Part shown: positions 7,518 through 10,250 of the stretch, piece after piece
How the letters are laid out: the number at the start of each line of letters is the position of its first letter
How positions within the stretch are numbered: position 1 is the stretch's first letter
Notes under the pieces: model-generated
Seen by the model: only the letters and a program-made list of their open reading frames with translations
Told to the model about the DNA's origin: nothing
Database searches by the model: none
Translations under genes and position numbers: made by a program
NCBI GenBank assembly: GCA_036130055.1
Contig: JAYYOR010000015.1
Span: forward strand, 1-10,250
DNA: 10,250 bases
Direction of reading: 5' to 3'
Source: TMED69 sp036130055
GTDB taxonomy: Bacteria > Pseudomonadota > Gammaproteobacteria > Ga0077536

Positions 7518-9701
7518 TTACAGTGTTATTTTGACTCCTTTTTGGTTATTTACGACAGACCCAATTTCACTAGTTTCATGGTATCCCAAAGTTTGTAGGG
7601 TTCTTATGCAGTTATCCGACAATTCCTCATCAACTGATAATAAAAGTCCACCTGCTGTTTGCGGATCGAAACAAAGCTCGTAACGAGGATCATGCATAAC
7701 TTTTGAAGTTACTTCGTGGGCTGTTTTTATATTTTGGGGATAAAGGCTACTTCGTACTTTACTTTTCGATAATTCTGCGGCCCCCTCGAAAAATGGGATT
7801 TTTTCGAGATTTACTCTGATCCCACAAGAAGCCTCCCTTGTCATTTCAACAAGATGGCCGGTTAGACCAAAACCTGTCACGTCGGTACAAGCGTTGGCGA
7901 ATCTAGATACTGTGTCTAGTAAGCTAGGCCTATCTCGGGTTATTTCGGATATAACCCCATAAATCCACTTTCCTTTAGTGAGTCCATCCATCAGTCCAGC
8001 AAAAATTACTCCCGCACCAATGGGTTGTGTTAAAATAATTCGATTTCCTGGTTTAATGGTATTTTTTTTTATTATTTTGCTTTTTTGAGCGCTACCTGTG
8101 ATTGCTAGGGCAAGCGAAAGATACTCTGATTCATTTGTATGGCCTCCAATTAAGTCAACCGATTGAGATTTAAGGGCAGTTAAAATACCCCTTAAGGCTA
8201 ATCGAAAGTCATTTTTCATTAACTTTTCATCATTTAAGGGCACCCCAACCAAAGCCAGAGCTGTTTTAGGCGTGCCGCCCATGGCTGTAATATCGCTTAC
8301 AGAATGGTACGAGGTAATTAAGCCCATATTGTAAGGCTCATCAATAAGTTGACGAAAACCGTCTATTGTTTGTAGGTTAAGATCTCCACTAGAGTTTAAA
8401 AATATTCCTGCATCTTCATCCATTTTGTCGATGTTTGGGAAAACAGGATCTTCGAGGAATTCTTTTAAAACGCTGCGTAAAATTTCAGAACCCACTTTCG
8501 AACCACATCCTCCACATCTCTCTTTCTCACTGCTTTTATACTGGTGTTTTTCAGTTTGAGCCATTTTCTTATTAAAAGATTTAAATTTGCTAATAAACTT
8601 GCGGTCGATAACATCCTTTAAATGAAAAAAAATCGAACCTCTTGTTGCAAAACTACCGTAATTGAGGATTGCTTTTTGTTCTCCTGTTCCAATCAAGGAT
8701 AGCCATAAACGTTGAGGTTTATAGAATAATAATTTTTTTCCATCCAGTGCCTTCTGGATGTTTGTGGCTAAAGTTTTTCCTTGTCTTACTGCAACTACAC
8801 CTGATTTGGATAGGTTAAAACAATTCGGTAATGAAGCAACGTCTCCCGTTGCAAAAATGTTTTCGAATCCTATACTTGACAGGTCACGGCCCACCCTTAT
8901 GAATCCTTGATTACAAAGTTCAAGACCACTGTTTTTTATCCAAGCTTGTGGGGAAGGCCCGGTTGCGATTATTCCAAAATCAAGCTGGATGGAACTTCCT
9001 GTATTTGAAAAAACTCGATTTTCTTCTAATTTGTCCGCAAAAAAATTTGGCAGGATTGTGACTTTATAATCGCTAAGAACTTTAATACATTGCTTTTTCA
9101 TTTGCTCGCCAAAAGACGAAAATGGGGATTCCTCTTTCGTTATTAAGAAGATCTCCAATTTTGGCGGGTTCTTTTTTAAATCAAAATAGTTTTGTATTCT
9201 CTTTGCTACTGCAGAAATTATCTCTACAGCAGCCACCCCACCTCCAATTATTCCAATTCTTAGCTGATTCTTGTTGTGATCAAATGTTTTGATCCACGTC
9301 TCAAAGGTAGATATGAACGTCTCGAAAGGTTTTAAATATGTAAAATTTGAATTTCCAAAACTAGCTATTTTTTTTGTAACTGAACCCGTGCTTAGACTTA
9401 AGATATCGAAATCTATACGCCCTCTTTTTTTGCATTCGATAAATTTTTGTTTGGGATTGACCGAGATAAGTGTGTCTTTATAAAATCTGCAGTCGGAAAA
9501 TTGGGTGAGTTGCATCAAATCAATACTCGATTCGTCGTAATTGAAGCGTTTCGTGATTAGGCCCGGCACCATGCTTGAATAAAGTTGCTCAACTTGTGGA
9601 TTTATAAGTGTCACCCTGGCATTTTTAAAGCGCCCCATTTTTTTTCGTGAAATCACTGTGAGATTTGCGTGCCCACCGCCAACTAAAATAATTTCTTTGA
9701 T
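7518..9701 (-). CDS. selD: Pyridine-nucleotide-disulphide-oxidoreductase-like / selenide, water dikinase fusion (start codon uncertain)
   Basis: The C-terminal part is selenophosphate synthetase, which makes selenophosphate from selenide and ATP for Sec-tRNA and 2-selenouridine synthesis. It carries CGGCGSK (catalytic-type Cys C399 and Lys K402, counting from 9701), aspartates matching the E. coli metal ligands (D430 in DEDAG, D470 in VSDITAMGG, D607 in DVTGFGLTGH), and DPQTAGG. The catalytic residue is Cys, not selenocysteine. The N-terminal 360 residues are an NADH-dehydrogenase-like flavoprotein: GGGH at 8-11, NAD motif GIIGGGVAAVE from 150, FAD motif ATGDVAS near 284-290. This fusion is known from other bacteria and some algae; the flavoprotein half may reduce selenium or act as a thiol or quinone reductase. 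Start: GTG 9656 would remove GGGH. The frame stays open upstream to a TAA with no ATG, GTG or TTG, and AGGAG lies 8 nt before ATC 9701, which I take as the probable start or a mutated or misread ATG. Confidence 0.85.
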   Translation of the reverse strand: MKEIILVGGGHANLTVISRKKMGRFKNARVTLINPQVEQLYSSMVPGLITKRFNYDESSIDLMQLTQFSDCRFYKDTLISVNPKQKFIECKKRGRIDFDILSLSTGSVTKKIASFGNSNFTYLKPFETFISTFETWIKTFDHNKNQLRIGIIGGGVAAVEIISAVAKRIQNYFDLKKNPPKLEIFLITKEESPFSSFGEQMKKQCIKVLSDYKVTILPNFFADKLEENRVFSNTGSSIQLDFGIIATGPSPQAWIKNSGLELCNQGFIRVGRDLSSIGFENIFATGDVASLPNCFNLSKSGVVAVRQGKTLATNIQKALDGKKLLFYKPQRLWLSLIGTGEQKAILNYGSFATRGSIFFHLKDVIDRKFISKFKSFNKKMAQTEKHQYKSSEKERCGGCGSKVGSEILRSVLKEFLEDPVFPNIDKMDEDAGIFLNSSGDLNLQTIDGFRQLIDEPYNMGLITSYHSVSDITAMGGTPKTALALVGVPLNDEKLMKNDFRLALRGILTALKSQSVDLIGGHTNESEYLSLALAITGSAQKSKIIKKNTIKPGNRIILTQPIGAGVIFAGLMDGLTKGKWIYGVISEITRDRPSLLDTVSRFANACTDVTGFGLTGHLVEMTREASCGIRVNLEKIPFFEGAAELSKSKVRSSLYPQNIKTAHEVTSKVMHDPRYELCFDPQTAGGLLLSVDEELSDNCIRTLQTLGYHETSEIGSVVNNQKGVKITL

Positions 9702-9709
9702 TTTTTTAT

Positions 9710-9714
9710 CTCCT
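9710..9714 (-). promoter_or_regulatory. Ribosome binding site that fixes the selD-fusion start at ATC 9701
   Basis: The minus strand carries AGGAG followed by 8 nt (including a run of A) and then ATC at 9701-9699. The spacing is ideal for initiation at 9701, and the peptide from there (Met-KEIILVGGGHANL) is a typical flavoprotein N-terminus. The alternative GTG at 9656 has no Shine-Dalgarno sequence at usable distance. Confidence 0.6.
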
Positions 9715-9763
9715 GTAGGTGTCTTTCTTTTTTAGCCCTCTGTTTCAGGTATTTAATTTTCAT

Positions 9764-9863
9764 TAGTTTGAGCAATTAAAAATACACAAGTTTATATTAA
9801 TATCGTTATACTTAAATGCAAAATCAGTTAAAATTCTAAAATCTTTTGGCCAAGGGCATTGAG
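9764..9863. promoter_or_regulatory. Divergent intergenic promoter region
   Basis: This very AT-rich stretch separates the leftward selD-cytochrome block from the rightward dioxygenase gene and must hold the dioxygenase promoter and probably that of selD. On the plus strand TATACT (9807-9812) is a fair -10 hexamer with a weak TACACA (9783-9788) 18 nt upstream. On the minus strand TATAAC (9810-9805) overlaps it, without a good -35. Two small palindromes are present: ATATTAATAT (9794-9803) and TTGGCCAA (9846-9853). Hexamer calls in such AT-rich DNA are weak. Confidence 0.35.
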
Positions 9864-10250
9864 ATGATAATACATGAGTTAGATAAAAATTTTGGTTGTT
9901 TTATCGACAAAAATGATTCTAGTGATTCGTTTACCACAGAATGGGTAAAAAAAATCGAAAACGTACTCGAAAAATATAAGTTTGTCGTGTTGAGAGGTCT
10001 TTGCTTGGACCCAGAGAAATTGGAAAAACTAGGCTCTATGTTTGGTCAATTCGCTGATAATCCGTATTTAGAAAGTTTAAAAGATTACAATCATGTTGTT
10101 GAAGTTAGGAGGAGCGCAAATGAGACCGCCCCAGTATTCGGAAGTGATTGGCACTCAGATTGGAGTTTCCAAACGGAACCACCGGTGTACACGTTCCTTT
10201 ATGCTAAAAATATTCCTCCTGTTGGGGGCCAAACATCTTTTGCGGATTGT
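9864..10250 (+). CDS. TauD/TfdA-family Fe(II)/2-oxoglutarate-dependent dioxygenase (3' end missing)
   Basis: The visible 129 residues run from ATG 9864 to the right edge and are still open. AAGGG (9852-9856) lies 7 nt before the ATG. The N-terminal segment (KYKFVVLRGL at about 37-46) and the H-x-D iron-binding pair in DWHSDWSF (H97, D99) match TauD-type dioxygenases. The GGQTSFAD string at 121-128 corresponds to the family's conserved GG-x-T-x-F-A motif just after the iron site. Members hydroxylate substrates such as taurine, alkylsulphates, 2,4-D or small metabolites with 2-oxoglutarate and O2. The distal iron His and the 2-oxoglutarate-binding Arg lie beyond the window, so the substrate cannot be named. 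It is a soluble cytosolic enzyme with no signal peptide. It is divergently oriented from the selD-cytochrome block and shows no functional tie to it beyond a shared intergenic region. Confidence 0.85.
   Translation, partial: MIIHELDKNFGCFIDKNDSSDSFTTEWVKKIENVLEKYKFVVLRGLCLDPEKLEKLGSMFGQFADNPYLESLKDYNHVVEVRRSANETAPVFGSDWHSDWSFQTEPPVYTFLYAKNIPPVGGQTSFADC

Noticed and set aside
8500..8520. Possible selenocysteine (in-frame TGA) at the SelD active site
   Set aside because: The active-site codon in the CGGCGSK motif encodes Cys and no in-frame TGA interrupts the gene.
9289..9483. Plus-strand ORF of 64 codons
   Set aside because: It is antisense to the flavoprotein half of the selD fusion, with no motif or convincing start region.
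9794..9803. ATATTAATAT palindrome as an operator
   Set aside because: Short AT-only palindromes are expected by chance in such AT-rich DNA; there is no second copy or recognisable regulator site.

Overview
The window is AT-rich and almost wholly protein-coding, from a Gram-negative bacterium. It encodes secreted c-type cytochromes, an outer-membrane beta-barrel protein and Shine-Dalgarno-led genes. The oxidoreductase-SelD fusion and the TauD-type dioxygenase would suit a marine proteobacterium, but that placement is a weak inference. I see no rRNA, tRNA, CRISPR array or insertion sequence.

Layout: six genes run leftward without a convincing terminator between them. In transcription order they are: (1) a 727-residue flavoprotein-selenophosphate synthetase fusion (7518-9701); (2) a 598-residue pentahaem cytochrome with a haem-free C-terminal half (5611-7407); (3) a 558-residue predicted outer-membrane barrel protein with a His-rich N-terminus (3898-5574); (4) and (5) two paralogous pentahaem cytochromes (2585-3901 and 1238-2584); (6) a YpdA-like flavoprotein joined to a cyclic-nucleotide-binding-like domain, cut by the left edge (1-1236). 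Gaps inside the block are 110, 36, -4, 0 and 1 nt, so genes 2-6 are almost certainly one operon. SelD could be its first gene or a neighbour. After a 162-nt AT-rich divergent intergenic region, a TauD/TfdA-family dioxygenase runs rightward and is cut by the right edge (9864-10250).

How they may work together: three exported cytochromes carry 15 haem-binding motifs, and a barrel protein is encoded among them. This is the composition expected of a porin-cytochrome electron conduit across the outer membrane. The last gene is a cytosolic flavoprotein that could link NAD(P)H or ferredoxin-level electrons to the chain, or sense a nucleotide signal. No inner-membrane quinol dehydrogenase is visible, so the route across the cytoplasmic membrane must lie outside the window or elsewhere. 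I do not recognise this gene combination as a named system.

The main annotation trap is the start of the SelD fusion. The first usable standard start (GTG, 9656) removes the FAD-binding glycine motif, whereas a well-spaced ribosome binding site points to an ATC codon at 9701 in the place an ATG is expected.
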